Source of the DNA: Pseudomonas marincola
GTDB lineage: Bacteria > Pseudomonadota > Gammaproteobacteria > Pseudomonadales > Pseudomonadaceae
NCBI RefSeq assembly: GCF_900116605.1
Contig: NZ_FPBC01000002.1
Location: 327,428 to 391,427 of the forward strand
Reading direction: 5' to 3'
Length of the DNA stretch: 64,000 bases
Below are positions 1 through 9,997 of this stretch, in pieces. A program made the translations under genes and the position numbers. The notes beneath the pieces were generated by a model, which worked only from the letters and a program-made list of their open reading frames with translations, made no database searches and had not been told where the DNA came from. Within the stretch, counting starts at the first letter, position 1; each line of letters starts with the position of its first letter.

Positions 1-852
1 GGCTGCCGGATTTATGGCAACAGCCATGGCTTTATCGGTGGTTACGCCAGTACGCGTCATAGCCTCAGTTGCGTGATGATTGCCGAGCAGGACGGCCAGA
101 TGCAGCGCGACTATTGGTACGACGTTAATCGTCAGGGCGAGATGTTGGCGAGTGCTGAAAGCATTGGCCGTCGCGCCGCTTTGCGTGCCGTCAGCCGCTT
201 GGGCGCGCGTCCGGTGCCTACTTGCGAAGTGCCGGTGCTGTTTTCGGCTGAGCTGGCGACTGGCTTGTTCGGTAGTTTCCTCGGCGCCATTTCGGGCGGC
301 AGCATCTACCGCAAGTCTTCGTTCCTTGAGGGCACTATCGGCGAGCAGTTGTTTCCGCAATGGCTGAATATTGATGAGCGCCCGCATATTCCGCGTGCAA
401 TGGGCAGCGCAGCCTTTGATGGTGACGGCCTTGCAACTTACGCCAAGTCATTCGTCGAGAGCGGTGAGCTGTTGAGCTATGTGCTGGGCACCTACTCAGG
501 CCGTAAGCTGGGAATGCCAAGTACTGCCAACGCCGGCGGCGTGCATAATCTGTTCGTCAGCCATGGCGATGAAGACCAGCAGGCGCTGATCAAGCGCATG
601 GGGCGCGGGCTGTTGGTAACTGAACTGATGGGCCACGGCCTGAACATGGTAACCGGCGATTACTCGCGCGGCGCTGGCGGTTACTGGGTCGAAAACGGCG
701 AGATCCAGTTCCCGGTGCAGGAAGTGACCATTGCCGGCAACATGCGTGACATGTTCAAGCAAATCGTCGCGGTGGGTAATGATCTGGAACTGCGCAGCAA
801 TATTCGCACGGGTTCAGTGCTGATTGAGCGCATGACCGTCGCCGGCTCTTAA
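1..852 (+). CDS. pmbA: TldE/PmbA metalloprotease-family subunit, 3' part
   Basis: The reading frame is open from the first base of the window and ends at a TAA at 850-852, so only the C-terminal 283 residues are present. The family is usually about 450 residues. The early stretch GNSHGFIGGYAS and the glycine-rich C-terminal half match PmbA/TldE, the partner of TldD in a heterodimeric cytoplasmic protease that degrades unfolded peptides and matures microcin B17 and CcdA in E. coli. TldE carries no metal site of its own. In Pseudomonas this gene sits close to the ptsO end of the rpoN cluster, as here. A terminator follows 39 bases after the stop. Confidence 0.93.
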   Translation, partial: GCRIYGNSHGFIGGYASTRHSLSCVMIAEQDGQMQRDYWYDVNRQGEMLASAESIGRRAALRAVSRLGARPVPTCEVPVLFSAELATGLFGSFLGAISGGSIYRKSSFLEGTIGEQLFPQWLNIDERPHIPRAMGSAAFDGDGLATYAKSFVESGELLSYVLGTYSGRKLGMPSTANAGGVHNLFVSHGDEDQQALIKRMGRGLLVTELMGHGLNMVTGDYSRGAGGYWVENGEIQFPVQEVTIAGNMRDMFKQIVAVGNDLELRSNIRTGSVLIERMTVAGS

Positions 853-890
853 GTCGCCGTAGCGTCATTTGCCAAAACCAGCACCCAATA

Positions 891-923
891 AAAAAGCAGA
901 CGTTTAGAGCGTCTGCTTTTTTT
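891..923. terminator. Bidirectional intrinsic terminator between pmbA and ptsO
   Basis: GCAGACG at 896-902 pairs with CGTCTGC at 910-916 around a 7-base loop. A run of A precedes the stem and a run of seven T follows, so it can stop transcription from pmbA on the plus strand and from ptsO on the minus strand. Confidence 0.9.
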
Positions 924-938
924 GTGCGCGAAAGGGGG

Positions 939-1211
939 CTATTCGCCTTCGTCGAAGAAGTTATTGATCAACTCGATCAGCGCTTCTAGCGCCTCTTGCT
1001 CCTGTTCGCCTTCGGTGTGCAGGTGTACGGGCGTGCCTTTACCGGCGGCCAGCATCATTACCGCCATGATGCTTTTACCATCGACCAGGCTTTCTGGGCT
1101 GCGGCCAACACGAACTGTGCACGGGAAACGGCCGGCCACGCCGACAAACTTGGCGGCGGCGCGGGCATGCAGGCCCAGCTTGTTGATAATGATGATTTCG
1201 CAAGCAGGCAT
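939..1211 (-). CDS. ptsO: NPr, HPr-like phosphocarrier of the nitrogen PTS
   Basis: This 90-residue protein has the HPr fold signature. The phosphorylated histidine is His15 in LGLHARAAAKF, and GKSIMAVM around Ser47 corresponds to the regulatory serine region of HPr. NPr passes phosphate from EI-Ntr (PtsP) to EIIA-Ntr (PtsN), a regulatory relay and not a sugar transporter. It is the last gene of the minus-strand rpoN cluster, 12 bases after rapZ, and ends at the bidirectional terminator. Its place next to ptsN and rapZ separates it from the sugar-PTS HPr. Confidence 0.95.
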   Translation of the reverse strand: MPACEIIIINKLGLHARAAAKFVGVAGRFPCTVRVGRSPESLVDGKSIMAVMMLAAGKGTPVHLHTEGEQEQEALEALIELINNFFDEGE

Positions 1212-1223
1212 CGCGCCTTATCC

Positions 1224-2081
1224 TTAGCTGAGGTCGCGGTGGCGAACCTGAACATTCTTCAGTTGAGTTTTAAGCGCTTCACTCAGGCGCTGGGCCAGGT
1301 ACACGGAGCGATGTCGCCCGCCAGTGCAGCCAATGGCGACGGTCACGTAGGCGCGGTTGCTGGCAGCGATACGCGGCAGCCATTTCTGCAGATAACCGGC
1401 GATGTCCTGATACATCTCTTCCACTTCGGGTTCTGCGCTCAGGTAATCATTGATTGGCTGATCCAGGCCGCTGTAATCACGCAGCTCGGGTTTCCAGTAC
1501 GGGTTCGGCAGGCAACGCACGTCGAACACCAGATCGGCATCAACCGGCAGGCCACGTTTGAATCCGAAAGACTCAACCAGATAAGCAGTGCCCGGCGCCG
1601 GTTGCTTGAGCAGGCGCAGGGTTAGCGTGTCACGCAGTTGGTAGAGATTGAGATGAGTGGTGTCGATGCGCAGGTCAGCAAGGTCGATAATCGGTTCGAG
1701 CAACTTGCTTTCATCGCCGATAGCCTCCGACAGCGAGCGATGCTCGGAGGTCAGCGGGTGACGTCTGCGTGTTTCCGAGAAGCGCTTGAGCAGGGTGTCT
1801 TGCGCGGCATCAAGGTAGACGATATCGCAGCGGATGTTGCGGTCACGAACCTGACGCAGCAGCTCGGGGAAGCGCTTGAGCTGGCTGGGCATGTTGCGCG
1901 CATCAATCGACACCGCCACAAAAGGTTGCAGCTGCTCGGGATGCAACAGGGCCCGTTCCGCCAACTCGGGTAACAAGTCGGCAGGCAGGTTGTCGATGCA
2001 GTAGTAACCGTTGTCTTCGAGGACATCAAGGGCCGTACTTTTGCCCGAGCCCGAACGACCGCTGACGATGATTAAGCGCAT
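1224..2081 (-). CDS. rapZ: RapZ/YvcJ-family nucleotide-binding protein
   Basis: The 285-residue protein begins MRLIIVSG and has a P-loop GRSGSGKS at residues 8-15. The C-terminal domain carries the conserved [10 protein letters not shown] motif near residue 250. In E. coli RapZ is an RNase adaptor that binds the sRNA GlmZ and controls glucosamine-6-phosphate synthase. In Pseudomonas the target is less clear, so the sRNA role here is inference from the family. It lies 11 bases downstream of ptsN and 12 bases upstream of ptsO, surely in one transcript. Length and start agree with family members. Confidence 0.94.
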   Translation of the reverse strand: MRLIIVSGRSGSGKSTALDVLEDNGYYCIDNLPADLLPELAERALLHPEQLQPFVAVSIDARNMPSQLKRFPELLRQVRDRNIRCDIVYLDAAQDTLLKRFSETRRRHPLTSEHRSLSEAIGDESKLLEPIIDLADLRIDTTHLNLYQLRDTLTLRLLKQPAPGTAYLVESFGFKRGLPVDADLVFDVRCLPNPYWKPELRDYSGLDQPINDYLSAEPEVEEMYQDIAGYLQKWLPRIAASNRAYVTVAIGCTGGRHRSVYLAQRLSEALKTQLKNVQVRHRDLS

Positions 2082-2092
2082 AGGGCGTTTTC

Positions 2093-2557
2093 CTACTGGC
2101 CGCTTTGTACGTCCACTACAACGTCATAGAGGGCCTGATTGCTGTCAGCATGGCGCAGGCGTTCACGGACTTCGTTGCGGTCTAGCATGCTGGCAATCTG
2201 GCGCAGCAACTCAAGATGCTCGTCAGTTGCCGCTTCCGGAACCAGCAATACAAACAGCAGGTCGACGGGAGCGCCGTCAATAGCGTCGAAGTCGACTGCT
2301 GAGTCAAGTCTGAGTACCGCACTCACCGGCGCACTACAGCCAGGCAGACGACAATGCGGGATCGCAATGCCATTACCAAAACCGGTGGAGCCGAGTTTTT
2401 CGCGGGCAATCAGGCTTTCAAAAATGTCTTGGCCGTCAAGGTCGCTCAAGTCACGAGCGACCAGATTGGCGATTTGTTCAAGAACACGTTTTTTACTGCC
2501 GCCCGGCACGTTCACAAGGGAACGGCCGGGGGTCAGGATGTCTTCAAGTCGGATCAT
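2093..2557 (-). CDS. ptsN: EIIA-Ntr, nitrogen regulatory PTS protein
   Basis: This 154-residue PTS EIIA type-2 domain protein has its phosphorylated histidine at His68 in [10 protein letters not shown]. It accepts phosphate from NPr and acts by protein contact on targets such as potassium transport and sensor kinases. It does not transport sugar. The gene is 15 bases downstream of hpf, within the rpoN-hpf-ptsN-rapZ-ptsO transcript, the arrangement of most Gammaproteobacteria. Confidence 0.95.
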   Translation of the reverse strand: MIRLEDILTPGRSLVNVPGGSKKRVLEQIANLVARDLSDLDGQDIFESLIAREKLGSTGFGNGIAIPHCRLPGCSAPVSAVLRLDSAVDFDAIDGAPVDLLFVLLVPEAATDEHLELLRQIASMLDRNEVRERLRHADSNQALYDVVVDVQSGQ

Positions 2558-2572
2558 AGGAGGTGAGCGATG

Positions 2573-2881
2573 TCAGCGGGCCATAGCGCCTTGCTGACGG
2601 TCGAGCTGCTTTTCCTTGTGCTTGATAAGTTGTCGGTCAAGTTTGTCTGTTAGTAAATCGATTGCTGCGTACATGTCATCGTGTTCAGCGTTGGCAACGA
2701 CTTCGCCGCCCGCTATGTGCAAGGTCGCTTCAATTTTCTGCTTGAGCTTCTCGACCTCCATGATGACTTGTACATTGGTGATCTTATCGAAGTGGCGTTC
2801 TAATCGACTGAGTTTCTCCTCGATATAGTCACGCAGGGCGTCGGTCACATCCAGCTGGTGTCCACTGATGTTGACTTGCAT
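2573..2881 (-). CDS. hpf: Ribosome hibernation-promoting factor
   Basis: The protein begins MQVNISGHQLDVT and is 102 residues, the short HPF/YhbH form. It binds the 30S decoding region and promotes 100S dimers in stationary phase. I placed the start at 2881 because AAGGAG lies 8 bases upstream of that ATG; the frame continues 13 codons further upstream but without a ribosome binding site or conservation. It is the first gene after rpoN, historically called the sigma-54 modulation protein, and is separated from rpoN by 273 bases, so it may also have its own promoter. Confidence 0.94.
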   Translation of the reverse strand: MQVNISGHQLDVTDALRDYIEEKLSRLERHFDKITNVQVIMEVEKLKQKIEATLHIAGGEVVANAEHDDMYAAIDLLTDKLDRQLIKHKEKQLDRQQGAMAR

Positions 2882-3154
2882 ACCGCTTTCTCCTTGTTGC
2901 CGTGTAGTAGTGACAGGCAATTTGCCTGCCGCCGGAACACTGAAGCTTGCTCACTTACCCTGTAGCGGTTCTGCGGTGCTGTGTAACGCTGTTTGACGCG
3001 GGTTGTGTTGCCTCAAACATGTCGGACCTGCATATCACCCAGAGTAAGCAGATTGTCTGCCGGGTCGCTTCGGCTTCTGCCGTGCGCTTTGCTCAGCCCT
3101 GATATCAGTATGGCTGTTTTGCAGGAAAGCACAGGGTTTGCTTTGGCGACTCCC

Positions 3155-4663
3155 TCACATTAATCGTTTGCGCTCGCTGGACGGTGCTATGCCGAGTGAC
3201 TCACGGTATTTGGCAACGGTGCGGCGAGCGACTTGAATACCTTGTGCCTCCAGTAAACCAGCGATCTTGCTGTCGCTCAATGGCTTTTTTGCATTTTCCG
3301 CAGCAACCAGTTTTTTAATGATTGCGCGAATCGCTGTCGACGAGCATTCACCGCCTTCAGAGGTGCTTACGTGGCTTGAGAAGAAATATTTCAACTCGTA
3401 AATGCCGCGTGGTGTGTGCATGAATTTTTGCGTGGTGACGCGTGAAATCGTCGACTCGTGCATACCGACAGCCTCGGCAATATCGTGCAGAACCAGCGGT
3501 TTCATGGCCTCGTCACCATAGTCGAGGAAGCCGCGCTGGTGCTCGACAATCTGCGTGGCAACCTTCATCAGGGTTTCGTTGCGGCTCTGCAAGCTCTTGA
3601 TGAACCAGCGCGCTTCCTGCAACTGATTACGCATGAAGGTGTTATCGGCGCTTGAGTCTGCGCGGCGCACGAAACCTGCGTACTGCGGGTTGACCCGCAA
3701 GCGCGGCATGGCTTCCTGATTGAGTTCTACCAGCCAGCGGTCATTGTGTTTGCGCACAATGACGTCGGGCACCACATACTCCGGCTCGCCAGACTCGATC
3801 TGCGAGCCGGGGCGCGGGTTGAGGCTCTGGATCAGCTCAATGACCTGACGCAGTTCGTCTTCCTTGAGCTTCATGCGGCGCATCAGTTGGCTGTAGTCGC
3901 GGCTGCCCAGCAGGTCGAGGTAATCATTTGCCAGACGCTGGGCTTCAGCCAGCCAAGGTGTTTTCGCGGGCAATTGGCGCAGCTGCAGCAACAGGCACTC
4001 GCTGAGGGTGCGTGCGGCAATGCCAGCGGGCTCGAACTGCTGGATGCGGTGCAGAACTGCTTCGACTTCATCAAGCTCGATGTCGAGTTCCGGGTCGAAT
4101 GCGCTGACCACTTCATCGAGGGTTTCTTCGAGATAACCCTGCTGATTGATGCAGTCGATCAGGGTCGCCGCGATAAGCCGGTCTTTGTCCGACATTGGCG
4201 ACAGGTTGAGTTGCCACAACAAATGGCTTTGCAGGCTTTCGCCTGTCGAGGTGCGCGTGGTGAAGTCCCACTCGTCATCGTCGTTGCTGGGCAGGCTGCT
4301 GGCGCTTGTCTGATAAACGTCTTCCCAGGCGGTATCTACCGGCAGCTCATTGGGAATGCGCTCATTCCACTCGCCATCTTCCAGGTTGTCTACGGTTTGC
4401 GACGGTTCCTGATAGGTCGGTTCCTGGAAATTGGCCTCTTCCTGATTCGGTGAGGCAGCCGTTTCCGCTCCGTCAGCCATAGGGTCGGAATTATCGAAGT
4501 CGTCGCCATCTTCTTGGCGCTCGAGCATCGGATTGGACTCCAACGCCTCCTGAATCTCTTGTTGCAGATCCAGGGTTGAGAGTTGAAGTAGGCGGATGGC
4601 TTGTTGCAGCTGAGGCGTCATCGTCAGCTGCTGGCCCATCTTCAGGACTAGCGATGGTTTCAT
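3155..4663 (-). CDS. rpoN: RNA polymerase sigma-54 factor
   Basis: The 502-residue protein starts [23 protein letters not shown], the glutamine-rich activator-interacting region I. A long acidic region II follows at about residues 50-135, then the core-binding domain and the helix-turn-helix. The RpoN box [10 protein letters not shown] at residues 479-488 recognises the -24 element. Sigma-54 directs transcription at -24/-12 promoters with AAA+ activators (nitrogen, flagella, pili). It lies 127 bases downstream of lptB. All expected regions are complete. Confidence 0.97.
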   Translation of the reverse strand: MKPSLVLKMGQQLTMTPQLQQAIRLLQLSTLDLQQEIQEALESNPMLERQEDGDDFDNSDPMADGAETAASPNQEEANFQEPTYQEPSQTVDNLEDGEWNERIPNELPVDTAWEDVYQTSASSLPSNDDDEWDFTTRTSTGESLQSHLLWQLNLSPMSDKDRLIAATLIDCINQQGYLEETLDEVVSAFDPELDIELDEVEAVLHRIQQFEPAGIAARTLSECLLLQLRQLPAKTPWLAEAQRLANDYLDLLGSRDYSQLMRRMKLKEDELRQVIELIQSLNPRPGSQIESGEPEYVVPDVIVRKHNDRWLVELNQEAMPRLRVNPQYAGFVRRADSSADNTFMRNQLQEARWFIKSLQSRNETLMKVATQIVEHQRGFLDYGDEAMKPLVLHDIAEAVGMHESTISRVTTQKFMHTPRGIYELKYFFSSHVSTSEGGECSSTAIRAIIKKLVAAENAKKPLSDSKIAGLLEAQGIQVARRTVAKYRESLGIAPSSERKRLM

Positions 4664-4790
4664 TGCAGACCTTATTAACCGGCGTCTATGCGCAATCCAC
4701 TACAGGGCATTTGAGCCACAAGGAGGCAGAGTATATGCCTTTCCCCGTGGCCTTTGCCTAGCACTGCTTTTGAGTTTGGGCATGATTCGG

Positions 4791-5516
4791 CTAGAGCCTG
4801 AACTCATGTCCCAAATAGACTTCTTTTACAATCTCGTTGGCCAGAATGGCTTCGGAGTCACCTTCGGCAATCAGTTGGCCGTCACTGACAATGTACGCAG
4901 TTTCGCAAATATCCAGCGTTTCGCGAACGTTGTGGTCGGTGATCAGAACGCCAATACCTTTGGCTTTCAGGTGGTGAATAATCTGTTTGATGTCCCCGAC
5001 CGAAATCGGGTCCACCCCGGCAAATGGTTCGTCGAGCAGTATGAATTTAGGCGCCGTGGCCAGTGCGCGGGCAATTTCAACCCGACGACGTTCACCGCCC
5101 GACAAGCTCATGCCGAGATTATCGCGGATGTGGTGAATATGAAATTCTTCAAGCAGGCTTTCCATCTCCGCGTGACGCGCAGCACGGTCGAGCTCCTTAC
5201 GGGTCTCGAGAATCGCCATGATGTTGTCCGAGACGCTGAGCTTGCGAAAGATCGACGCTTCCTGCGGCAGATAACCAATGCCGGCGCGCGCGCGGCCATG
5301 CATCGGCAGGTGGCTGACATCCAGGTCGTCGATCAAGACGCGACCCTGATCAGCCTGCACCAAGCCTACAATCATGTAGAAACAGGTGGTTTTACCGGCG
5401 CCGTTAGGCCCGAGCAGGCCAACAATCTGGCCGCTTTCGATGTTCAGGCTGACGTCACGCACGACCTGGCGGCTTTTATAGCTTTTGGCCAAATGCTGGG
5501 CTTTCAGAATCGCCAT
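4791..5516 (-). CDS. lptB: LPS export ABC ATPase LptB
   Basis: The 241-residue ABC ATPase has Walker A GPNGAGKT at residues 36-43, signature LSGGERRR and Walker [12 protein letters not shown]. It powers the LptFG complex that extracts LPS from the inner membrane and pushes it along the LptCAD bridge. It starts 2 bases after the lptA stop, so the two are translationally linked. The position between lptA and rpoN is typical and separates it from amino-acid-transporter ATPases with similar motifs. Confidence 0.96.
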   Translation of the reverse strand: MAILKAQHLAKSYKSRQVVRDVSLNIESGQIVGLLGPNGAGKTTCFYMIVGLVQADQGRVLIDDLDVSHLPMHGRARAGIGYLPQEASIFRKLSVSDNIMAILETRKELDRAARHAEMESLLEEFHIHHIRDNLGMSLSGGERRRVEIARALATAPKFILLDEPFAGVDPISVGDIKQIIHHLKAKGIGVLITDHNVRETLDICETAYIVSDGQLIAEGDSEAILANEIVKEVYLGHEFRL

Positions 5517-5518
5517 CG

Positions 5519-6064
5519 TTATTCGGCCGCCTGTGGTTCAGCTGGTTTGCTTTTCGGCTGGATAACCATGTCGATGCGCGGACGCGGTGTGGTGATCTGG
5601 TTGCCCGTGGCGCGACCGGCATTAACGATCTGACGCTGCGTGTCGTAGACGATTTTCTCGCCTTCGAAGGTATTACCTTCTTGAATGACCTTGGCCTGAT
5701 CGATCAGGACAATGCGATTCTTGCTGGCGAAATACTGGATGGTAAGGCCATAGGCTTTAACCAGTTCTTTGTCTTCTGCGGGCTTCTGCTCGTAATAAGC
5801 CGGTGTGCCGACAGAGGTGAACACGTCGATATCACCTTGAGCGGTTTGCGTGATCGTCACGGTATTGCCGGTGATCTTCATGGTGCCCTGAGTGATGATC
5901 ACATCGCCGCGGTACACGGCTACGCCCTGTTTATCATCCAGTTCGGCGCTGTCTGCTTGCACGCGAATGGGCTGATCTTTGTCAGAAGGCAGCGCCCAGG
6001 CATTGAAGCTGCCGAATGTGGCGCCCAAGCTGAGCAGAAGGGGAAGGGTTTTAACGAACCTCAT
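5519..6064 (-). CDS. lptA: Periplasmic LPS-bridge protein LptA
   Basis: The 181-residue protein has a cleavable signal peptide (cleavage likely after AWA at residue 24) followed by an OstA/LptA beta-jellyroll domain beginning [19 protein letters not shown]. LptA oligomers carry LPS across the periplasm from LptC to LptD. The start overlaps the lptC end by 14 bases and the stop is 2 bases from lptB, which indicates tight co-expression. Confidence 0.95.
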   Translation of the reverse strand: MRFVKTLPLLLSLGATFGSFNAWALPSDKDQPIRVQADSAELDDKQGVAVYRGDVIITQGTMKITGNTVTITQTAQGDIDVFTSVGTPAYYEQKPAEDKELVKAYGLTIQYFASKNRIVLIDQAKVIQEGNTFEGEKIVYDTQRQIVNAGRATGNQITTPRPRIDMVIQPKSKPAEPQAAE

Positions 6065-6626
6065 GCTGGCCTCTTACTTTGGACAGAAGGAGCATCCTGC
6101 TGTCATCCAAATATGCTTTCATTCCGACCGCGGTCGTTACGCCGTTGGCAGCGTCGATTCTAACGGCTTGCTCAGTCTGCGCATATTGTTTATCGGGGAA
6201 TACTGTCAGTCTGCTGGTATTGAGTATGGTCGGACGACCTTTTGCATCGGTGCGCTCGACCTTCACCTTGTCGATCAGCTCGACTTCCTGGCCGCCAGGG
6301 CCAATCTCGCCTTTTTCGCTGCGAACGTGCCACGGGTATTCCGTGCCACGGTAAAGCATCAGGTTAGGCAGCGTCACGTTGGTGATGTCGGTTGCCTTGA
6401 AGTGTTCCAGTTTGTCGGCCTTCAAGGTGTAGTGGCGGCTACCGTCCGGCATGTATTGCACGGTAGAGGTATTAACCACATAAAAATCGATTGGGCTGTC
6501 GTTAGTTGCCGCTGGCTGGCGATCCGAGAAGGTTTCCTGGTTGATGTTCCAGTAACCGACGGCCACGAGCAATGCAGCCCCAATGGCGTACAGCAGCAGT
6601 GACAGCAATTTACGTGGGTTAGGCAT
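6051..6626 (-). CDS. lptC: LPS export system protein LptC
   Basis: The start is placed at the ATG at 6626, giving MPNPRKLLSLLLYAIGAALL: a short cytoplasmic end and one transmembrane helix (about residues 6-24), then a periplasmic LptC jellyroll domain, 191 residues in all. The frame is open 23 codons further upstream, but that stretch overlaps kdsC and is not like the family. LptC receives LPS from LptB2FG and hands it to LptA. The ribosome binding site is weak, and translation coupling with kdsC (stop 8 bases upstream) is likely. Confidence 0.93.
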   Translation of the reverse strand: MPNPRKLLSLLLYAIGAALLVAVGYWNINQETFSDRQPAATNDSPIDFYVVNTSTVQYMPDGSRHYTLKADKLEHFKATDITNVTLPNLMLYRGTEYPWHVRSEKGEIGPGGQEVELIDKVKVERTDAKGRPTILNTSRLTVFPDKQYAQTEQAVRIDAANGVTTAVGMKAYLDDSRMLLLSKVRGQHEVR

Positions 6627-6634
6627 AATCAATT

Positions 6635-7174
6635 CTATAAGTAAGCGGCTTGAGCAGCTTCGAGGCTGCCTTGGGCTTGCATGATCAGCTCGCAAAACTC
6701 GCGCGCTGCACCTTCTCCGCCTTTGGCCTGAGTCACTGCGAAGGCGTGTTCGCGGACAAACGGGTCGGCGCTGGCAACTGCCATACCCAAGCCAACGCGG
6801 CGAATAACCGGCAAGTCGGGCAAGTCATCGCCGAGGTAGGCCACTTCAGCATAGTCGAGACCGAGTTCGCCAAGCAGTTCGTCCAGTACCACCAGTTTAT
6901 CTTCTCGCCCTTGGTACAGGTGCTGAATGCCGAGGTTTTGCGCGCGACGTTCAACCACCGGTGTTTTACGGCCGGTGATAATAGCGGTGCGCACGCCGGA
7001 TTGGATCAGCAATTTAATGCCGTGGCCGTCGAGGGTGTTGAAGGTTTTGAATTCGCTGCCATCAACCAGAAAGTACAGTTTGCCGTCGGTCAGTACGCCG
7101 TCGACGTCGAAAATCGCCAGCTTGATCTTGGCGGCGCGCGCTTGCAGTTCGGTGCTTAGTGCTTGTTTAGTCAT
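6635..7174 (-). CDS. kdsC: KDO-8-phosphate phosphatase
   Basis: The 179-residue HAD-family phosphatase has the nucleophile motif DVDGVLTDG with Asp23 and Asp25, and the downstream acidic motif YLGDDLPDLPV. It hydrolyses 3-deoxy-D-manno-octulosonate 8-phosphate to KDO, a step of LPS inner-core synthesis. The ATG overlaps the kdsD stop by one base, so the two KDO genes are coupled. It is the short C0-type HAD without a cap domain. Confidence 0.96.
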   Translation of the reverse strand: MTKQALSTELQARAAKIKLAIFDVDGVLTDGKLYFLVDGSEFKTFNTLDGHGIKLLIQSGVRTAIITGRKTPVVERRAQNLGIQHLYQGREDKLVVLDELLGELGLDYAEVAYLGDDLPDLPVIRRVGLGMAVASADPFVREHAFAVTQAKGGEGAAREFCELIMQAQGSLEAAQAAYL

Positions 7175-8148
7175 TACAGAACACCGGCGCGCAACAGATC
7201 GTGCATGTTGAGGGCGCCTGTTGGCCGGTCGTTGTCATCGACAACCACCAGCGAGTTGATTTTGTGGTCTTCCATTATTTTCAGGGCTTCCGCTGCGAGC
7301 ATTTCGGCGCGTGCGGTCTTGCCATGAGAGGTCATGACCTGATCAATAGTTGCAGTGCGTACATCGATATTGCGATCGAGCGTGCGGCGCAAGTCACCGT
7401 CGGTGAAGATCCCAGCCAGTTTGCCGTCCGCCTCAAGTATTACCGCCATGCCCAGGCCTTTCTGGGTCATTACCAGCAACGCATCGCGCAGGCTGGTGCC
7501 GCGGTTGACCACCGGCAGGCTCTCGCCGCTGTGCATCACATTCTCAACTTTGAGCAGCAAACGCCGGCCAAGTGCGCCGCCCGGGTGCGAGAACGCAAAG
7601 TCTTCGGCGGTGAATCCGCGGGCTTCAAGCAGCGCGATGGCTAGTGCGTCACCGAGTACCAACGCAGCAGTGGTCGAAGAGGTGGGCGCCAGATTGAGCG
7701 GGCAGGCTTCCTCGGCAACGCGTGCGTCCAGATTGACGTCCGCTGCGCGTGACAGTTCTGAGTCCGGGTTGCCGGTCATGCTGATAAGAGTGATGCCGAG
7801 GCGTTTGATCAACGGCAGCAGGGTGATGATTTCAGCGGTCGAGCCGGAATTGGACAGGGCCAGAACCGTATCGTCGCGGGTGATCATGCCCATGTCGCCA
7901 TGGCTGGCTTCAGCCGGGTGCACAAAGAAAGCCGTGGTGCCGGTGCTGGCCAGTGTGGCCGCAATCTTGTTGCCGATGTGCCCGGATTTGCCCATGCCGA
8001 CCACCACCACGCGGCCCTTGCTGGCGAGGATTAGTTCGCAGGCACGAACAAAATTGTCATCAATTCGCGGCAACAGTGCTTCCACCGCCTGCAGTTCAAG
8101 GCGGATAGTGCGTTCCGCGGATTTGATCAGTTCGCTGGGCTGGCTCAT
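7174..8148 (-). CDS. kdsD: D-arabinose-5-phosphate isomerase
   Basis: The 324-residue protein begins MSQPSELIKSAERTIRLE. It has an SIS sugar-isomerase domain (about residues 40-175, with VGMGKSGHIG and SNSGSTAEI) and a tandem CBS pair at about 205-324. It interconverts ribulose-5-phosphate and arabinose-5-phosphate, the first committed step to KDO. I chose the ATG at 8148; a TTG three codons upstream is possible but less conserved. It heads the minus-strand cluster, and a TATAAT sequence reads on the minus strand at 8190-8185. Confidence 0.95.
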   Translation of the reverse strand: MSQPSELIKSAERTIRLELQAVEALLPRIDDNFVRACELILASKGRVVVVGMGKSGHIGNKIAATLASTGTTAFFVHPAEASHGDMGMITRDDTVLALSNSGSTAEIITLLPLIKRLGITLISMTGNPDSELSRAADVNLDARVAEEACPLNLAPTSSTTAALVLGDALAIALLEARGFTAEDFAFSHPGGALGRRLLLKVENVMHSGESLPVVNRGTSLRDALLVMTQKGLGMAVILEADGKLAGIFTDGDLRRTLDRNIDVRTATIDQVMTSHGKTARAEMLAAEALKIMEDHKINSLVVVDDNDRPTGALNMHDLLRAGVL

Positions 8149-8271
8149 GGTATTCAATCATCACGGTTGAACAAAAAGGGGGCGATTATATCGCGAAAGG
8201 GCGAGGGACTCACCGTGCAATTCCTCGGGCTGGACTAAACGCCAGTAAATACAAGCAAACCACCCGTGGTG

Positions 8272-8301
8272 TTGGGTAGGGCCGCGCAGCAGTGATATAG
8301 T
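8272..8301 (+). promoter_or_regulatory. Candidate sigma-70 promoter for the mla operon
   Basis: TTGGGT at 8272-8277 and TATAGT at 8296-8301 are separated by 18 bases, upstream of mlaF in the divergent region shared with kdsD. The -10 is good and the -35 moderate. This is pattern recognition only. Confidence 0.45.
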
Positions 8302-8390
8302 TCGCGGCTAATTTTGGGTGTCCGCCTGACGTGGTGCCTTCTTGGTGAAGTGGCGCGTCTACGAGGAAGCTTGTAGGTAATGGAGTCCAG

Positions 8391-9200
8391 ATGAACGCCG
8401 ATGAAAAGTATGCGGTCGAGCTGAAAGGTCTGAGCTTTAAGCGCGGCACGCGCGATATCTTCAAAGATATCGATATTCGCATACCGTGCGGCAAGGTTAC
8501 CGGGATCATGGGGCCGTCCGGCAGTGGTAAAACCACGCTGTTGCGGCTTATTGGGGCTGAACTACGCCCCGATGCAGGTGAGGTTTGGGTTAACGGGGTC
8601 AATCTGCCCACGCTTTCGCGTACCGAACTGTTCGATATGCGCAAGAAAATGGGCGTACTGTTCCAGAGCGGCGCACTGTTTACCGATCTTGATGTGTTCG
8701 AAAACGTAGCCTTCCCGTTGCGGGTTCACACCAAGCTGCCCGAAGCCATGATCCGTGACATCGTCCTGATGAAACTTCAGGCGGTAGGTCTGCGTGGCGC
8801 CGTGCAGCTGATGCCCGATGAACTCTCAGGCGGTATGAAGCGCCGCGTCGCCCTGGCGCGAGCGATCGCGCTGGACCCGCGCATCCTCATTTATGACGAG
8901 CCATTTGTAGGGCAGGACCCGATCGCAATGGGGGTTTTGGTGCGCCTGATCCGCCTGCTCACTGATGCTTTGGGTATCACCAGCATTGTTGTCTCGCATG
9001 ATTTGGCCGAAACCGCGAGCATCGCCGACTATCTCTATGTGGTGGGCGACACCCAGGTTTTGGGGCAGGGGACTCCGGAGGAGTTGATGAATTCGGATAA
9101 TCCGCGGGTTCGCCAGTTCATGCAGGGCACGCCTGATGGTCCCGTGCCGTTCCATTTTCCGGCGGACGATTACCGCTCAGAATTGCTAGGGGGGCGCTGA
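8391..9200 (+). CDS. mlaF: Phospholipid transport ABC ATPase MlaF
   Basis: The 269-residue ABC ATPase has Walker A GPSGSGKT at residues 41-48, signature [14 protein letters not shown] and Walker [13 protein letters not shown]. It is the ATPase of the MlaFEDB complex that moves glycerophospholipids between inner membrane and periplasmic MlaC, keeping the outer leaflet asymmetric. It is called Ttg2A in older Pseudomonas literature. A GGAG ribosome binding site precedes the ATG at 8391. Its stop overlaps the mlaE ATG by one base, starting a tightly packed operon mlaFEDCB. Confidence 0.96.
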   Translation: MNADEKYAVELKGLSFKRGTRDIFKDIDIRIPCGKVTGIMGPSGSGKTTLLRLIGAELRPDAGEVWVNGVNLPTLSRTELFDMRKKMGVLFQSGALFTDLDVFENVAFPLRVHTKLPEAMIRDIVLMKLQAVGLRGAVQLMPDELSGGMKRRVALARAIALDPRILIYDEPFVGQDPIAMGVLVRLIRLLTDALGITSIVVSHDLAETASIADYLYVVGDTQVLGQGTPEELMNSDNPRVRQFMQGTPDGPVPFHFPADDYRSELLGGR

Positions 9201-9997
9201 TGCGCAGAAAATCACCGCTCGAACGCGTGCAGTTGCTAGGCCGTGCCGGCATTGATGTCGTCACCAGCCTTGGCCGTTCGACCATTTTTCTGCTGGCGGC
9301 GCTGTTCGGGCGTGGCACCTCAGGGAAGTTCACTCAGCTTCTGATCAAGCAGCTGTATTCGGTTGGTGTGATGTCGCTGGCGATTATCGTCGTGTCCGGT
9401 GTGTTCATCGGCATGGTGTTGTCGCTGCAGGGCTTCAGCATTCTGGCCGCTTACGGCTCCGAACAAGCGGTTGGGCAGATGATTGCGCTGACCCTGTTGC
9501 GTGAACTCGGCCCGGTGGTGACTGCACTGTTGTTCGCCGGCCGCGCCGGTTCGGCACTGACCGCAGAGATCGGCAACATGAAATCGACCGAGCAGCTTTC
9601 GAGCCTGGCGATGATCGGTGTCGATCCGCTGAAATATATTGTGGCACCAAGATTGTGGGCCGGGTTTATCTCCATGCCTTTGTTGGCGATGATATTCAGC
9701 GTCGTCGGGATCTGGGGCGGTTCGATGGTTGCTATCGACTGGCTGGGTGTCTACGAGGGCTCGTTCTGGTCCAATATGCAGAACAGCGTGTCGTTCACCG
9801 ATGATGTGGTTAACGGCATTATCAAGAGCATTGTGTTCGCCTTCGTGGTGACATGGATCGCGGTCTTTCAAGGCTATGACTGTGAGCCGACCTCGGAAGG
9901 CATCAGCCGCGCAACCACCCGAACAGTTGTTTATGCCTCGCTTGCAGTGCTGGGGCTGGACTTTATTCTGACTGCATTGATGTTTGGAGATTTCTGA
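9200..9997 (+). CDS. mlaE: Phospholipid transport permease MlaE
   Basis: This 265-residue membrane protein of the MlaE/Ttg2B permease family has the conserved core [20 protein letters not shown] and LGPVVTALL, with about five to six hydrophobic segments. It forms the transmembrane part of the MlaFEDB transporter. It overlaps mlaF and mlaD by one base each, so translation is coupled. Confidence 0.95.
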   Translation: MRRKSPLERVQLLGRAGIDVVTSLGRSTIFLLAALFGRGTSGKFTQLLIKQLYSVGVMSLAIIVVSGVFIGMVLSLQGFSILAAYGSEQAVGQMIALTLLRELGPVVTALLFAGRAGSALTAEIGNMKSTEQLSSLAMIGVDPLKYIVAPRLWAGFISMPLLAMIFSVVGIWGGSMVAIDWLGVYEGSFWSNMQNSVSFTDDVVNGIIKSIVFAFVVTWIAVFQGYDCEPTSEGISRATTRTVVYASLAVLGLDFILTALMFGDF